Shown here one piece after another: positions 1 to 11,603 of a DNA stretch of 64,000 nt. Position 1 is the first letter of the stretch, and each line of letters starts with the position of its first letter. The notes under the pieces were generated by a model that saw only the letters and a list, made by a program, of their open reading frames with translations, was not told the DNA's origin and did no database searches. The stretch spans positions 51,001 to 115,000 of the forward strand of contig JAGFBZ010002037.1 in the NCBI GenBank assembly GCA_018398805.1. Direction: 5' to 3'. This stretch comes from Hirundichthys speculiger (lineage: Eukaryota; Chordata; Actinopteri; Beloniformes; Exocoetidae). The translations under genes and the position numbers were made by a program.

Positions 1-848
1 AAGTAGAAAAAAAGTCAACAAGTGCCCTAAATTCAAGAGATGGAGATGTTCATTTGGTTTTGAAGATATAAAACTCACAATTCAAGTTTTCATTTAAAGT
101 TTGATATACATGTTTATTTACTGTATTATCAGTTGACAAAGAAAAAATTCTTCAAATTAAAATGCCTAATTTATTCTTCCCTGGTCTATTTTTCCTGCAT
201 GTATAAGAATTAGAAAATGTGTATGCATAAATCTTAATAATATTAGCAGGTCCTTTCATATTTAACTAAAACTTCAGCTGCCATGGAGAGCTAAGATTTT
301 TTCCTCGTATACAATACCTTATTTGATGCATTACACATCACAATATATCAAACATAACTGGTGATGTTTAGTGACAAAAAAAAAAAAAAAAAAAAAAACG
401 GCGGTGGTGGTGGGGAGGGCCCATCTAACATTATCTTGTCCCGGGCCCAGACAAGACTGTCAGCTGGCCTGACCATGAGGGCCACCAAACTTAGAAAAGT
501 TGGTTGCCAAACCACCTGCAAAGCTACAAAACCTCTAGGGAGGTCTGGGGGCATGCTACGCCATAAAAATTTGACCAAAAGGAGTGCGAATGGTGCAATC
601 TAGTGATATATGTGGACAAAATCAGCCCTATATTTTGGGCCTTTTTTTGAGTATTTTTTTAAAAGGACAAATTTTTCAACGTATTAGGCAAATTGGCAGG
701 GGATCAACTCCGAGTACATTTTATTAAAGTTAAAGAGCAACCTGAGACTTTTTTTAAAACAAGCAATACATTTACCTGCAAATTCAAATAAAAAAAAATC
801 AGTGTAATCAATGACAAGCAGCCCAGTGAATAACATTTCATTCTAGAA
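1..848. other. AT-rich non-coding sequence with a degraded repeat
   Basis: No gene is visible. Positions 376-398 are a run of 23 A. The GC-richer stretch from about 399 to 600, read on the minus strand, has the look of an old interspersed repeat (a 'gcatgcccccagacctccctag'-like block near 540-560 that I associate with DNA-transposon sequence in fish). The two open frames across it are low-complexity or antisense to each other, so I do not call a protein. Probably intron of the gene whose exon lies at 3277-3499. Confidence 0.4.
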
Positions 849-1030
849 CAGTGATTCCCAAAGTGTGGGCCGCGGCCCCCTGGTGGGTCGTCGCGGTACT
901 GCAGGTGGGCCGTGAGAGGTCATTAAAATTAAACAAATGTGTTTTAAATCTTCGATCTTTTTTAAATATGTTTTTAATTAATGTAAAATATTCATGACGT
1001 GATTAAAAAAACATTAAGAAGTAATAAAAC

Positions 1031-2221
1031 TAGCGATGTCCCGATCACGTTTTTTGGGTCCTGATCCGATTCTGATCTTTTAATTTTGATGATCGGCCGA
1101 TTTCCGATTTTTCCCGATCCGATTTCACTTTTTTTGAGTGGGCAAACAGAGCTTAATTTCCCATGCATTTTATTTCCTGTGTACATTAATAAATAGGCCT
1201 GCATCCAAGCTGAGATTAATAGCTTTTATCATCTCATAAAATAAACAATAACTTATTTAAACACTCTTCTTTCTTTTTTTTTTTTTTGGGAGAATTATCA
1301 TAAAACACATTTAGTTACAGAACAGTGACTGTTCAACAGTCCCAGTACTAAAGAACAAAGCACTTCCATTTAAATAGCAGCAGGTGAACTTGGCTAGCAG
1401 TTTAAGGCAATGAAAACACTAGCAGAAGTCTTTGCAATCAATGAAATCACAGCAGAATAAAAATAACATAAAATATTAACTTAACTTCTTTCAAGACCCG
1501 CTGCACATGTTCGCGCACCTTTGTGTCCTTTGTCGTGCATGTAATGAGGGGAACGAGGCTCGAGGTAATTAATGAGCCGGTTAAATGCCTTGTAAATGGG
1601 CTGGTCGTCCTCAGTAATACATTCTGCGATTAGCTCGGTGATTTTTCTGTGTTTCTCTGAGTCTTTCGGGAGTTTCTTTCTTTTAAAAGTTTCACAGAGC
1701 GTTTGCTGCTATAGTGCATCCAGCTTCAAAGCTGCTGCCGACACCTGACAGAAGGCTGCGTGATCGGTGCTGCGTGCTTTTTTAAGTATCTGATTAAATT
1801 GGTGGTGTTGTAAACTCTCTTCTTACTTACCCATCATGATATCTCAGCCTTCCACACGTTGCAAGTCGCAGTCAAAGCGTCGGTCTTTGTAATTTTATAG
1901 TGCTGCCACACTGCTGACAGTTTTGCTAAAGTTTAGCCTGACGCCGCCGGTCTTAAAACTTTTAAGGTGGATACAAGACAGCGCTGCTGAGAAACTTCAT
2001 TTCAGTGCAAATTATTAAATGTATATAGTTTAAAAAATATTTTTGTTTGTGTAATATGATTACTTTATCAATTTGTGTTAATCAGGATCACTTTTTGAGG
2101 AAAAAAATAATGAAAAAAAGATCAGCGTGTTATAATAATGTTGATCGGCCGATCCGATCCACCTTAAATTTTTAAGATCGAAGGCCGATCCGATTAGGGG
2201 ATCGGGATCAGGACACCCCTA
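1031..2221. mobile_element. Nested hAT element (TAG..GATGTCC ends) with transposase remnant
   Basis: It begins TAGCGATGTCCCGATC and ends, reversed, TAGGGGTGTCCTGATCC. Exact 8-bp duplications aataaaac lie at 1023-1030 and 2222-2229. It sits inside the hAT at 849-2422, so it is the younger of the two. Repeated GATCGGCCGAT motifs lie just inside both ends. A piece of hAT transposase survives on the minus strand near 1490-1715; the rest of the gene is deleted. Confidence 0.88.
1490..1715 (-). pseudogene. hAT transposase fragment (N-terminal half)
   Basis: Reading the minus strand gives a continuous peptide containing KITELIAECITEDDQP, then FNRLINYLEPR. This is the conserved block that follows the BED finger in hAT transposases (the '..LEPRY' region). 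Only about 70 codons remain, with no start codon, no catalytic residues and no dimerisation domain. It lies inside the element at 1031-2221 and would normally join to an upstream BED exon, now lost. Non-functional relic. Confidence 0.7.
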
Positions 2222-2596
2222 AATAAAACAAACCAGTTAAGTGGTATACTACTGTCATCTTAACTTAATATGACAAGTGTCACCTTATTTGTTGATCCCT
2301 CACATTAATATCGGATCATGGTTCCTTGTCCTGTATGTTGATCACAGTTGTGATTAAAGGTTTTAGTGGGCTGAGAAGATTTTTCACATTTCAAATTGGG
2401 CCTTGGTGTGTGGGAATGGCTGTTCTAGAACATACTAATTTCCAGATCAGAGCAAATTAATCACAATCAATTGGCAAATAAGTTTAATCTCAGATTCGCA
2501 AATATATTCAATTATATATCAAACACATTTTATTTATCAACAGTATGTTGACAATATGAATATGAACTGTTTGCTTTCAAACAAACAAACAATCTA

Positions 2597-2758
2597 TTAG
2601 CTGCAGTCACCTGCCATTTTCTGTAACACTTCAAGGTCTTCCTCATGAGTCAGAACTGAACTCTGACTCCAAGACCGAATCTGAGCCAGAGTCTCAGAGA
2701 TATTTTCATTGTCCGTCACTTTGACAGACAGGTCAAACAAAAATCCGTCATAATCATT
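2597..2758 (-). other. Possible terminal coding exon of unknown gene
   Basis: On the minus strand a frame of about 50 codons runs from a stop near 2758 to TAA at 2597-2599, followed at once by TAG. It contains NISETLAQIRSWSQSS and HEEDLEVLQKMAGDCS, a plausible helical composition. The only AG upstream is in ctgtctgtcaaag, after a T-rich stretch, which could be a 3' splice site. I do not recognise the peptide; it does not resemble the syntrophin C-terminus. It may be chance or a repeat remnant. Confidence 0.25.
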
Positions 2759-2947
2759 TTAATTTTCCTTTTTTAATTACATTCAATAGCACTTAATTTT
2801 CATTTATTCACTCTTAATGCAAGTTCAATTAGAACAAACTACATGGTACAGTTATGAGGTCATAAGAGTAAAGATGCTTTATATTATAACAGATCGATAA
2901 GGTCCTGGTATAGGCAAGGGGATTATTATTATTGTTATTATTATAGA

Positions 2948-3068
2948 GGGCAGGAACACATTACGCTGGTTTTAAAGTTGCTGGATTGGCTCCCCGTCCG
3001 CTTCAGGATCGATTTTAAAGGTACTTTTACTTGTTTTTAAATGTCTTAACAGTCTTGGGCCCTCTTAT
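2948..3068 (+). mobile_element. LINE (L2-like) reverse transcriptase 3' scrap
   Basis: The plus strand encodes QEHITLVLKLLDWLPVR followed by FRIDF, a signature near the C-terminus of fish L2/CR1-group ORF2 (usual form 'HITPVLRSLHWLPV'). The frame breaks after about 35 codons. A related, longer copy lies on the minus strand near 54690-54950. A 5'-truncated relic. Confidence 0.6.
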
Positions 3069-3276
3069 GAGGAATGAGGGAATATTGCACTTAGTGGTTA
3101 ATCTTAAAATCAACAGAGAAGATGTTTGCCTTGTTGTTTTTTGTGTTTATGTTTTTAAATCTAGCTTCAATTCTTCACAAAGTAAACATTCCAATTTAAC
3201 AAACTGAAGTAATCACACAGGAACCACAGGAAATAATCACACCCAACTCTCTCCAGCAAACACACAGACTTCAGAC

Positions 3277-3499
3277 CTGTTCTCCAGATCTGGCATTGTG
3301 AGGTTCCTGCTGATGAAGCACATCTTCAGGCTGATCATTTTCCTGTCTCTGGATATGGAGGCGGGGCTGCCATGTTTGGGTGACCCCGAGTCTTCACTTC
3401 CACTGAAGCTGGGTGACTGTGGGCGAGCGCTGTCCCAAGGCAGGTCAGCGACAAGGGATGGCTTCTTGAAGAGTGGAGACACCTCGCGGATGTACTTCA
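3277..3499 (-). CDS. sntb2: Beta-2-syntrophin internal exon (PDZ to PH region)
   Basis: This 223-bp minus-strand exon encodes a peptide starting (V)KYIREVSPLFKKPSL and containing SPSFSGSEDSGSPKH, then KMCFISRNLTMPDLENR. That order of motifs is characteristic of beta-2-syntrophin between its PDZ domain and the second part of its split PH domain. Syntrophins are membrane-peripheral adaptors that bind dystrophin and recruit channels and signalling proteins. The 3' splice site is ttcttccacag before TGAAG (AG at 3500-3501) and the 5' splice site is AACAG followed by gtctga (GT at 3275-3276). The intron phases are 1 and 2. The preceding exon should end in GAGG, completing the valine codon. The frame is open with no lesion. 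Neighbouring sntb2 exons were not found in the window. Beta-1 or alpha-1 syntrophin are less likely given the SFSGSEDSGSPKH block. Confidence 0.9.
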
Positions 3500-3796
3500 C
3501 TGTGGAAGAACAGAAGGGAATACAGATTATGTAATGTTGAACCAGGTCACAGTGAACAGAGGTGGCGGTGTTATGGCTTAAATCTTACTGTAAAGACTTT
3601 TCACAAGACAGAAAAAACTTGAACTGAACATCCAATTTAATTTTGGACTATTTGGGCACAATAATGCTTCAAAAGAGTTATCCAGGGGATCTGAATCGAA
3701 GTAAATGCCTTAAAAAAAAAAAAAGTATCTTTAAATGCAAGCGTAATCAATAAGGGCCCGAGCACCAAGGGTGCGAGGACCCGATTGTATTTCGAA

Positions 3797-4948
3797 TAGG
3801 GCTGGGCACTTTAACGCGTTATTATCGCATTAACGCATTCATTTATTAACGCCGACAATTATTTTATCGCGCGTTAACGCGCTCATATGCTTTTGTTTTG
3901 AAAGGTCGGTTACTGGCCGGAACCGGAAGACAGTTGGCAGGTAAACATGCGAAAAAACCTAGAACAGACATGAAAAACGATAAAAATCTGCATACTTAAC
4001 AGTTTGGGTACCAACTCAGGTAGCAATATTAACAATTCTGTCTGAAAAAGAAAATTCTGGACTGCAACAAAACTTTGCGTCGTTCCTCCATGTTACATCA
4101 GATCTCTTCATGTGTTCACTGTCCTGCTGTTCTCTAGCTGGTTACTGCAGTGCAGGCTCCATCTAGTGGCTCAGATGTGTAATGACAACAGAAAGTCCAG
4201 TCCTCCATTATAAAACTAATTCAGTCCTGTGGACCATTTTTTTCATTTCGTATTTTTGATCCAATTCTAAAATTGAAATATTAAAAAAACCCAGGCATTT
4301 TTCCCTTTTTTTTTCTTATAAAATTAAAAAAACGAAAAACATATTTAAATGTCACTTTTTAATTTTTTAAAATTTTGATTGACAATTGAAAATAGAAAGA
4401 ATAAATGATACACGAATTGGTAAAGTTACATGATGGACATGTAACATGGACATTTTCATTTTAAAATTCTCCCAGAAGGAGGATTCGACAGAAACAAGGT
4501 TATTTGTAACAACTGACAAGTTGAATTCGTCGTTAAAAGTTTCTGCTGTTACCTCAGAAATTACCTATTTTAATGTTCTGATTGTGCTGAGACACAATCA
4601 TTTTGTTGGATTTTGTTTGTAGACTTTTTTTTTTTTTTTTTTTTTTATAAAAACAGGATGACATAAATGCCCCGGGAGTGGCAATAAGCTTTATTTTATT
4701 TTACATTTTTTAAGATGAGATTTACACTAAATATGTGTTACTGACAAGTGCTGATGTTAAAAGTGTTTGAACAACAAATGTTATAACACTTAAGTTTATA
4801 TGGGAGCAGAACATTTAAATAAAAGGGGATTTTACACTACTTTTGAATTCATTATTTGATTTTGCGTATACAATGCGATTAATCGCGATTAATCAGGGAA
4901 ATAATGCGATTAATCGCGATTAAAAATTTTAGTCGTTGCCCAGCCCTA
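3797..4948 (+). mobile_element. Non-autonomous hAT, TAGGGCTGGGCA family, copy 1
   Basis: Ends are TAGGGCTGGGCACTTTAACG and, at the right, GTTGCCCAGCCCTA. The 8-bp duplication atttcgaa is exact (3789-3796, 4949-4956). Subterminal regions are rich in TTAACGCG and GCGATTAATCGCGATTAA. The 1152-bp body matches the copies at 5703-11764 and, reversed, 24958-25815. I find no transposase motif, so it presumably moved with a related hAT's enzyme. Confidence 0.9.
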
Positions 4949-5098
4949 ATTTCGAATGTTTATTATGATGAGGTGTGGCCAACGCGAAGCATCGAATCAC
5001 CGCGAAGGCCACATCCTATTACAATTTGACATATTTGGTGTGAATATATAGTATATAGTATAATAATATATATAATATAATAATATATAGTTTTTTTC

Positions 5099-5176
5099 TG
5101 TTATCAGACACACAGTTTGTCATGACATACCTGAAAATTGTCAGGTATGTCATAACGAACTATGTGATTGATAACA
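5099..5176. repeat. Hairpin, about 36-bp arms and 6-bp loop
   Basis: The arm tgttatca..gacatacctga is followed by aaattg and then tcaggtatgtcata..tgataaca. The core 15-20 bp pair almost perfectly and outer bases tolerate a few mismatches. A shorter version of the same hairpin occurs at about 19484-19546 in similar surroundings, so it belongs to the repeat family rather than being unique. Confidence 0.75.
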
Positions 5177-6688
5177 GAAGAAATGAAACAAGCTAAAACA
5201 ATTAGTTTACTGCTGTTGCCACTTTAAATGGATTTTACTTATTTCAATTATTTTTTTCTTAGTTATTTTTTTCATATAAAGAACTTTTGATTTTTTTTGT
5301 TTGTCCATTTGTTTACCATTTTTTCATCTTTTCAGAACTTCCAATGCATTTCCAGTGACGGAATGTTTAGTAGTTCAAAATGTGAAATGGTAACCGGTTT
5401 TCATAATTCTGGTAGCTCAACTTATTTTTTATGACCCTTAATTTTGCACTTAGAGTCACCAAACTTAGTAGTAATGTGCCTGAGCCTTTGTGGCAGATAG
5501 GTGTCAAATTACAATGTAAATGGGAGAACTGGGAGGGGGAGGGGGACATTGTTTTGAAGTCATTAACTGGTTTTAGAGCACCATCTGTGGGCATAAAACC
5601 TTGAAGGATTGTTCCAAGAAAACATTCTGCTCATTGAGCAGGGGTGGCTCTAACATTTTTGAGGCCAACAAGCAAGGGGGCTTAATAGAGTCATATTAAT
5701 ATTACGGCTAGGCAAGTTAACGCGTTATTATCGTGTTAACTCATTATTTTTTTTAATGCCGACATTTATTTTATTGTGCGTTAACGGATGTTGCTCACAT
5801 GTTTTTGTTTTGAAAAGTCTGTTACTGGCTGCTGCGGAACTGGAAGACAATTGGCAGGTAAACATGGAAAAGCTAAAACAGACATGGAGAACGGTAAAAA
5901 TCCATGAGCTTTACAGTTCAGGTAGCAACTCAGGTAGCAATATTAACAAATCAGTCTAAAGAAAAATAAAATTCTGGACTGCAACAAAACTTTGTCATCA
6001 TTCCTCCATGTTCCATCAGATCTGCTCCATGTGTTCACTGTCCTGCTGCTAACTGGTTACTGCAGTGCGGCTCCATCTAGTGGCACACATGTGTAATGAC
6101 AACAGGAAGTCCAGTCCTCCATTATAAAACAAATTTAGTTCTATGGCCTGTTTTTTAATATCGTATTTTTGATCCAAGTCTAAAATAGAAATATAAAATA
6201 AACAGCCCTTTTTTCATTTTTTTGTGTCAGATTAAAAAGCAAAAAATGTCATAAAATGTCACTTTTTAATTTTTTTTTAATTTTTGATTGACAATTGAAA
6301 ATGGAAAGAATTAATGATACACGGATTGATCAACTTACAGAACTTTAACATGGACATTTTCATTTTAAAGTTCTCCCAGATGGAGGATTTGACAGAAACA
6401 AGGTTTTTTGTAACAACTGCCAAGTTGAACTCCCCGTTAAAAGTTTCTGCTGTTACCTCAGAAATTACCTGATTTAATGTTTTGATTGTGCTGAGCCCCA
6501 ATCATTTTGTTGGATTTTGTTCGTAGACTTTTTAAAAATATTTTCTAAAAACAGAATGACATATATGCCCTGGCAGTGGCAATAAGCTTTATCTTATTCT
6601 ACATTTTTTAAAGATGAGATTTACACTAAATATGTGTTACTGACAAGTGCTGATGTTAAAAGTGTTTGAACAACAAATGTTATGGCAC

Positions 6689-7010
6689 TGTTGCGGCTAC
6701 CAACGTCTACCTTAGCCGCCGGAGAGTGTGAGGTTGGATCCTTGGATTCTTATTTGTATGATGCGCTATAATTTACAGTAACACAGAACACTGAGATCCA
6801 TACTGCCTTTCGTTGTATTTATTGTGCAGAAAACATCAGGCTGTCACAGCGCTACAACTTGGGTATATGGTAGGAAGAGAAACCAGAGAAACCAAAGGTG
6901 ACAAAAGCGGTCAACAAAGGCTGCCAACCCTGATTCTCTCTCTCTCTCTCATCGCACCTTTACGCATTCAACCTCTCACGAACCGCCCCATCCACACACT
7001 CAAATAATTA
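6689..7010 (-). repeat. 3' LTR of the BEL/Pao element
   Basis: About 320 bp, matching the other LTR from TGTTGCGGCTACC through the CT-rich tract and the final cactcaaata. It lacks several blocks that the 436-bp partner has, including the stretch ending in tctcttaca, so the inner edge is approximate. The indels imply the pair is not recent. Confidence 0.75.
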
Positions 7011-7186
7011 TTAGGTCCCACATAATAATTCACATTTCCAAATAAAATAAGAGACATAATAAATCATCATATCAATTTAAAAAAAAATGCAAAAAAATTG
7101 TCCAAAAAAGTTCAAGTCCATGAGTATTTCTTCTTCGTCCAGCTAAGTCTGGAAAACACAAAAATCCCTAGAGGTCAGCACCGTCC

Positions 7187-8480
7187 TCATGCTGCCTCCT
7201 CCTTCTCCAGCAACAAACACACCTTGGATATGGGTCTGTCCAAGCAACTGGTCCTTGTCTTGATCCGAACTTGACGTACAAATCCCTTGCGATCCGGAAA
7301 GGTTTGCAAGACACGTCCCATCATCCAGGAATTACGAGGTGCAGTACTGTCCATAAGCAAACTAGATCTCCTGCAACCAGGTTCCTCTGGACTCCAGTCC
7401 ATCTCAGTCGTTCCTGTAGCAGAGGCAGGTACTGTTTTATCCAGCGGTTCCAGAACAGATCAGAAATGTACTGGACTTGTCTCCATCTTCTCTGTTGCTT
7501 CATACTTTCTTCACTCTGATTGGCTGTCTTTTTCTTCTTCTTGATACAGGACCACAACCATTCCTTTAATTGACAATCAAACACAACTCTGAGTTTTTCC
7601 TTTGTTCGGTGGTAAACACCATGGTGCGGTATGTACCAGACCCTGCTATCACTTCTTTCCAGCTCTGCATCAGGAACTCTTTCAGCGTAGCCTTTGTCCA
7701 GCAGATCATTAATAAAGGTGTTGTACTCCTTCTCCCTCTGGAGCCTCCTCTTCAGATGGCTTTGACGCTGTTCCACTACTTTCCTGTTATTTGGCATGCT
7801 GACATTTGACCTTTTCAAAGGCACGGCGACTTGGTAATGACCATTGACGTGTTTAGCGGACTTTGTGACCATGTCCGTGAACCTCAGGTCTTCTCTGGAC
7901 GGACCCACTTGTTCCTCCACAGCAGATTCTGAAAAGTCCTTCCTAAATTGCTGTTGCCACAGTTTATCCAAATTTACAATGGACACATGATTCACAGTCA
8001 CTGTCTGCTCACAATAATTGGCCTCTCCACTATTTCTTGTTAGCGGTCCATTTATTGTCCAGCCCAGCGCCGTCCTTATAGCGTAAGGTCCATTATCCTC
8101 ACTACGGATGACTTCCAGCGGTTCCATGGCTCCTGGGACATTTATTCCTATCAGCAATTCAATTCCAGCCTCAATCTGTGGTAAGGAGATGTGTTTTAAA
8201 TATGGCCACCTTGTCAGATCCTTATTTGTGGGTATGTTTGCTTTGTGTACCAGCATTGACGTCTGAGTGTATGCTTTTGGCAACTCGATGAAACAGTCAT
8301 CTTCAAGCGCTGCCACCTCCAAATCTGGCACGATGTAACTACTGATCACCTTCTCCTGCCCCATGGTCCTGAGGAATGTTGGCTCTCTTTCAAGACAAAT
8401 TGAGCTTCTGCTTCAGACTCTCAGTGCAGAAGACTGCAGTGCTTCCTTGGTCCAAAAAGGCATACGTAAAATGATTTTAT
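7187..8480 (-). pseudogene. BEL/Pao pol remnant: protease, part RT, integrase tail
   Basis: The minus strand encodes an aspartic protease active site read as FLDQGSTAVFC near 8425-8465, one frame away from the next open stretch. It continues through IELPKAYTQTSMLV and IGINVPGAMEPL to the RT entry motif KLRVVFDC near 7575. There it jumps to WRQVQYISDLFWNRW, the integrase C-terminal region, and after a further frameshift to TAPRNSWMMGRVLQ and CLDRPISKVCLLLE, matching the DUF5641-type tail of BEL/Pao integrases. About 2.5 kb of pol is therefore missing at one clean junction. Enzymatically dead. Confidence 0.85.
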
Positions 8481-10729
8481 TGCCCTTCTTCGCTTTCACT
8501 TGGATCGGCACAATAGGAAGCTTGCAGTTTATTTCACCAGCCCTTGTAAGCCCACTGGAAACCAGAGTACCGTCCACTGTAACCTGGATGCTTTTCTCAG
8601 CCGGTTCTGCAGTTGCCACACTATCCTTATGGAGCACAGTCGGGTGTCTTTGGCCACACTTTGAGCAGGTAATCTTCTCCTGGCAGTTCTTGCTGATGTG
8701 CCCTATGCACAGGCAGCGAAAACAAGCACCATTCTCCTTCAGGAAGTCAATTTTGTCTTTGTGTGCCATTTTTTTCCAACCGCGCACACACATCCAATGT
8801 TTGTCCTCCAGTGCAGCAGGGACAGATCTTTTTGGCTGAAGATTTTGTGTCCATGGCTTTATTCACAGATTGAGCTTTTTTCTCCACACGATTTACTGTG
8901 GTAGCAAAGCTGGTTCCCCTGATGCTGGATCGAGGATGAGGTTTGTGTTTGATTTGTTTGGTTAGTACAACGGTGTCCTGAATGTTTCCAAACACGGGGT
9001 CTGTCAAGATTTTCACTTGTTTTTCAACAAAGTTGACAATGTCCACAAACTGTGCTCTTCTATTGTACATTTCCTGTAGGTCACATGCGTGACACCTCCA
9101 GCGGTCTTGGAGTTTGTACGGCAGTTTTTTGATGATTTCCAACATGTTTGTGGGTATGTCCAGATCATTTAAATACTGCACACGCTGCACACAATACCGC
9201 CATGGCATTGCAGCATCCACGCAGAAAGAGGCTGTACTCCTGCAGGGCCTTCACATCCTCTGTTTTGATGGTGGGCCATACCAAAGCTCTCTCCATGTAT
9301 GCTGCTGCCACCTTCTGCTCATTACCATAATGCTCTTTCAATAGAACCTTCGCCCTCAGGTATCCTCTGTCCGACTCAATGTGCTGGCAGCTCCTCACCA
9401 GCTCCTTGGCATGTCCTTTGGTGTACTGTTCGAGGAAGTAGAGTCTGTCACAGTTGTTGTGAGTGTTTTTCTCAACTCCATTTTCAAAAGCTTTAATAAA
9501 AGAATGGTATTTCAGTGGATTGCCATCAAAAATGGGAATTTCCCTTTTTGGGAGTGCTGAGAGGCATTGTTGTTGCATTAAGATGTGTTGTAATTTCATT
9601 TTGTTTTCTCATTATGTCTAGCACACTGTCATTTTGTGGTGAGTCAGTTTGTATAACATTGGTCACAGGATCTTCAGGAGCAATTAAATAACGTTGGAGC
9701 ATGTAAGATGAGCCTGGGAGATGTCCTTTATCAGGTAAGTGGGTGACCTTTGGCTTCACAGCTGTCTGTGTGGTTTCAATTGCTTTGGATTTTGGTTTAA
9801 CTGGCATTGATGGAACAAATTCTGTGGCGTTGACATTAAATTGTTATTTTGAACACGTCTTTTCACAGTATGAGTTCATCCCATCTGAAACCTTTGACCT
9901 TGATTTACTGCCAACGCTGCCTTTTGATTTCATAACACTTAGTTTTGCCCTTTCCTCAGCGATTTCATTTTCCAGTAAAAGCTGTTCTCTTCTTTTACAT
10001 AATTTTTACTCCTCTTCATCCAATGCATGCTTTTTCTTTAATGTCTTTTGTTTTGCTACCAAAAGTGCAAGGTTTGCTTCTGTTTTTAAACAAGCAGAAG
10101 AACGTGAGGCAAAGGATGAGGAATAATGTGAGCGTGATCTCTTGGTTGCGTTTGAGACACTGTCAGGGCTGTAGTTCATCCTGAGAATCTTTAGTGGGAA
10201 CAGGTACTGGAGGATAAGCAACAGACAAATCTTTTCCCTTTCTATCAGTTACTTATTCCACATGGTCCATTTCCTTTGGTGGTTGCTCAGAGGTATTTGT
10301 CTGAAGTGGTGATTTATGCGGATTTTCATTTATCCATTTTTCCACTTGTTCCTTGAATGCATCACTGTAATGCATAATGCTAGAAAACCACTCGTTTTGG
10401 TTTTTCTCTTCATCTTCAAGAACCAGTGGCAGTAATTTATTGTGCAGGTCAGTGGCCGTTTTACACAGTGCATTCAAGTTGTGCAGCTGTGAGGGAATTT
10501 CATTTGCGTATCCCTTTGATTTCATGTGCGCTTTTATTTGCGTAATAAGCACTTTGACTTTATTAACGGCACTTTTGCGCTCGTGTTGCAACCATTCAAT
10601 TTTATTTTCCAGAGCTTTGGCCATCATTTTGACTTGCCTTTTTTCCTTTTCCATGTTTGAACATTCAACAACAGCGTTTATTTGACTCATTTCCTTTAGA
10701 TTGTATTTTGTACGAAGCAACACAATCAC
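8481..10729 (-). pseudogene. BEL/Pao gag remnant
   Basis: The N-terminal part (10729 to 10253) is a charged, coiled-coil-like segment with EKWINENPHKSP. After stops and frameshifts comes the DUF1759-type capsid block, FDGNPLKYHSFIKAFEN then EQYTKGHAKELVRSCQH (about 9240-9560). A CCHC-like zinc knuckle pair follows, CFRCLCIGHISKNC and CSKCGQRHP (about 8630-8725). At least four frame breaks separate the segments. Function in life was assembly of the retrotransposon particle and RNA packaging; this copy cannot make it. Confidence 0.85.
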
Positions 10730-11167
10730 ATTTCATTGAAGAGCAACGCATTCAAAGTCCATCCATAGACATTGCACTTGTTCATTGACAGAGAAAATTC
10801 GATCCAAACATTTCAACCAGCAATAGGCCTTCACACAGCATCAGCCACCACTTATTTATGCCACAAAGTCCTGACATTAGAATCCAATAAAGCACGGAGA
10901 AATCTGCGCCACCCACAATGTGCCAATCCAGCCAGCAAATTCCGTTTAATACATCGTCTTCATTTGGCACAATGTATTCCAATCGAAACGGATTCCTTAA
11001 TCCACAAACATTTACAGGTTCAGGCCTACCTGTCCCCAGGTGAGTGGATGGCGTGGTATGACACTTAGCTGTGGCTCCTTCGTTCTCGGGCTAGTCGGTG
11101 CGTGGTGACTTGGTTCTTTCTGGTGCGCCTTGATGATTTTCATTAAACGCGTTTTTTGTTAACAAAA

Positions 11168-11603
11168 TGTTGCGGCTACCAACATTTACCTTAGCCGCCG
11201 GAGAGTGTGAGGTTGGATCCTTGGATTCTTATTTGTATGATGCGCTATAATTTACGGTAACACAGAATGCTGAGATCCATACTGCCTTTCATTGTATTTA
11301 TTGTGCAGAAAACATCAGGCTGTCACAGCGCTACAACTTGGGTATATGGTAGGAAGAGAAACCAGAGGATTTAACTGATAACAAAAAGGTGATTATTGAG
11401 TATGAAAACTGACAAAAGCGGTCAACAAAAATTACGGCTGCCAACCCTGACTCTCTCTCTCTCTCTCTCTCTCTCCCTCTCTCATCTAAACCACCTGGTG
11501 AGAGCGCACCTTTACGCATGCACACACGCCTACTCCCGTGGGAACCGCTCCCCATCACCCACACACACACTCAAATACCGTGATGCTCTGTATGTCTCTT
11601 ACA
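11168..11603 (-). repeat. 5' LTR of the BEL/Pao element
   Basis: 436 bp beginning tgttgcgg and ending cttaca on the plus strand (TG..CA when read as an LTR). It carries a (CT)n tract at about 11451-11483 that is shorter in the partner. In the transcribed orientation this is the upstream LTR. Confidence 0.85.

Larger units (their letters stand above)
849..2422. mobile_element. Non-autonomous hAT element (CAGTGATTCCC ends), hosts another hAT
   Basis: Left end reads CAGTGATTCCCA and the right end, reversed, CAGCCATTCCCA, so the terminal inverted repeats (TIRs) match imperfectly. Both sides carry the same 8-bp duplication ttctagaa (841-848 and 2423-2430), which is the hAT signature. Without the inserted element at 1031-2221 only about 380 bp remain, so this is a MITE-like derivative of a hAT (Charlie/ZBED-like ends). 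Type is inferred from ends and TSD; no coding part is left. Confidence 0.85.
6689..11603 (-). mobile_element. BEL/Pao LTR retrotransposon, internally deleted
   Basis: Near-identical long terminal repeats start TGTTGCGGCTACCAAC at 6689 and 11168. A 5-bp duplication ggcac (6684-6688, 11604-11608) flanks the whole, as usual for BEL/Pao. Coding runs on the minus strand: gag (10729 down to about 8490), an aspartic protease, a truncated reverse transcriptase (RT), then directly the C-terminal end of integrase. Most of RT, all of RNase H and the integrase core are missing, so the 4.9 kb copy is defective. A primer-binding site was not firmly identified, though aaggcgcaccagaaagaacc on the minus strand near 11120-11140 is a candidate. 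Confidence 0.9.

Noticed and set aside
3298..3534. Plus-strand frame over the syntrophin exon
   Set aside because: Antisense shadow; the minus frame matches beta-2-syntrophin and has splice sites.
7570..9340. Several plus-strand frames of 60-158 codons
   Set aside because: Antisense to BEL/Pao gag-pol, whose minus-strand peptides contain recognisable protease, capsid and zinc-knuckle motifs.
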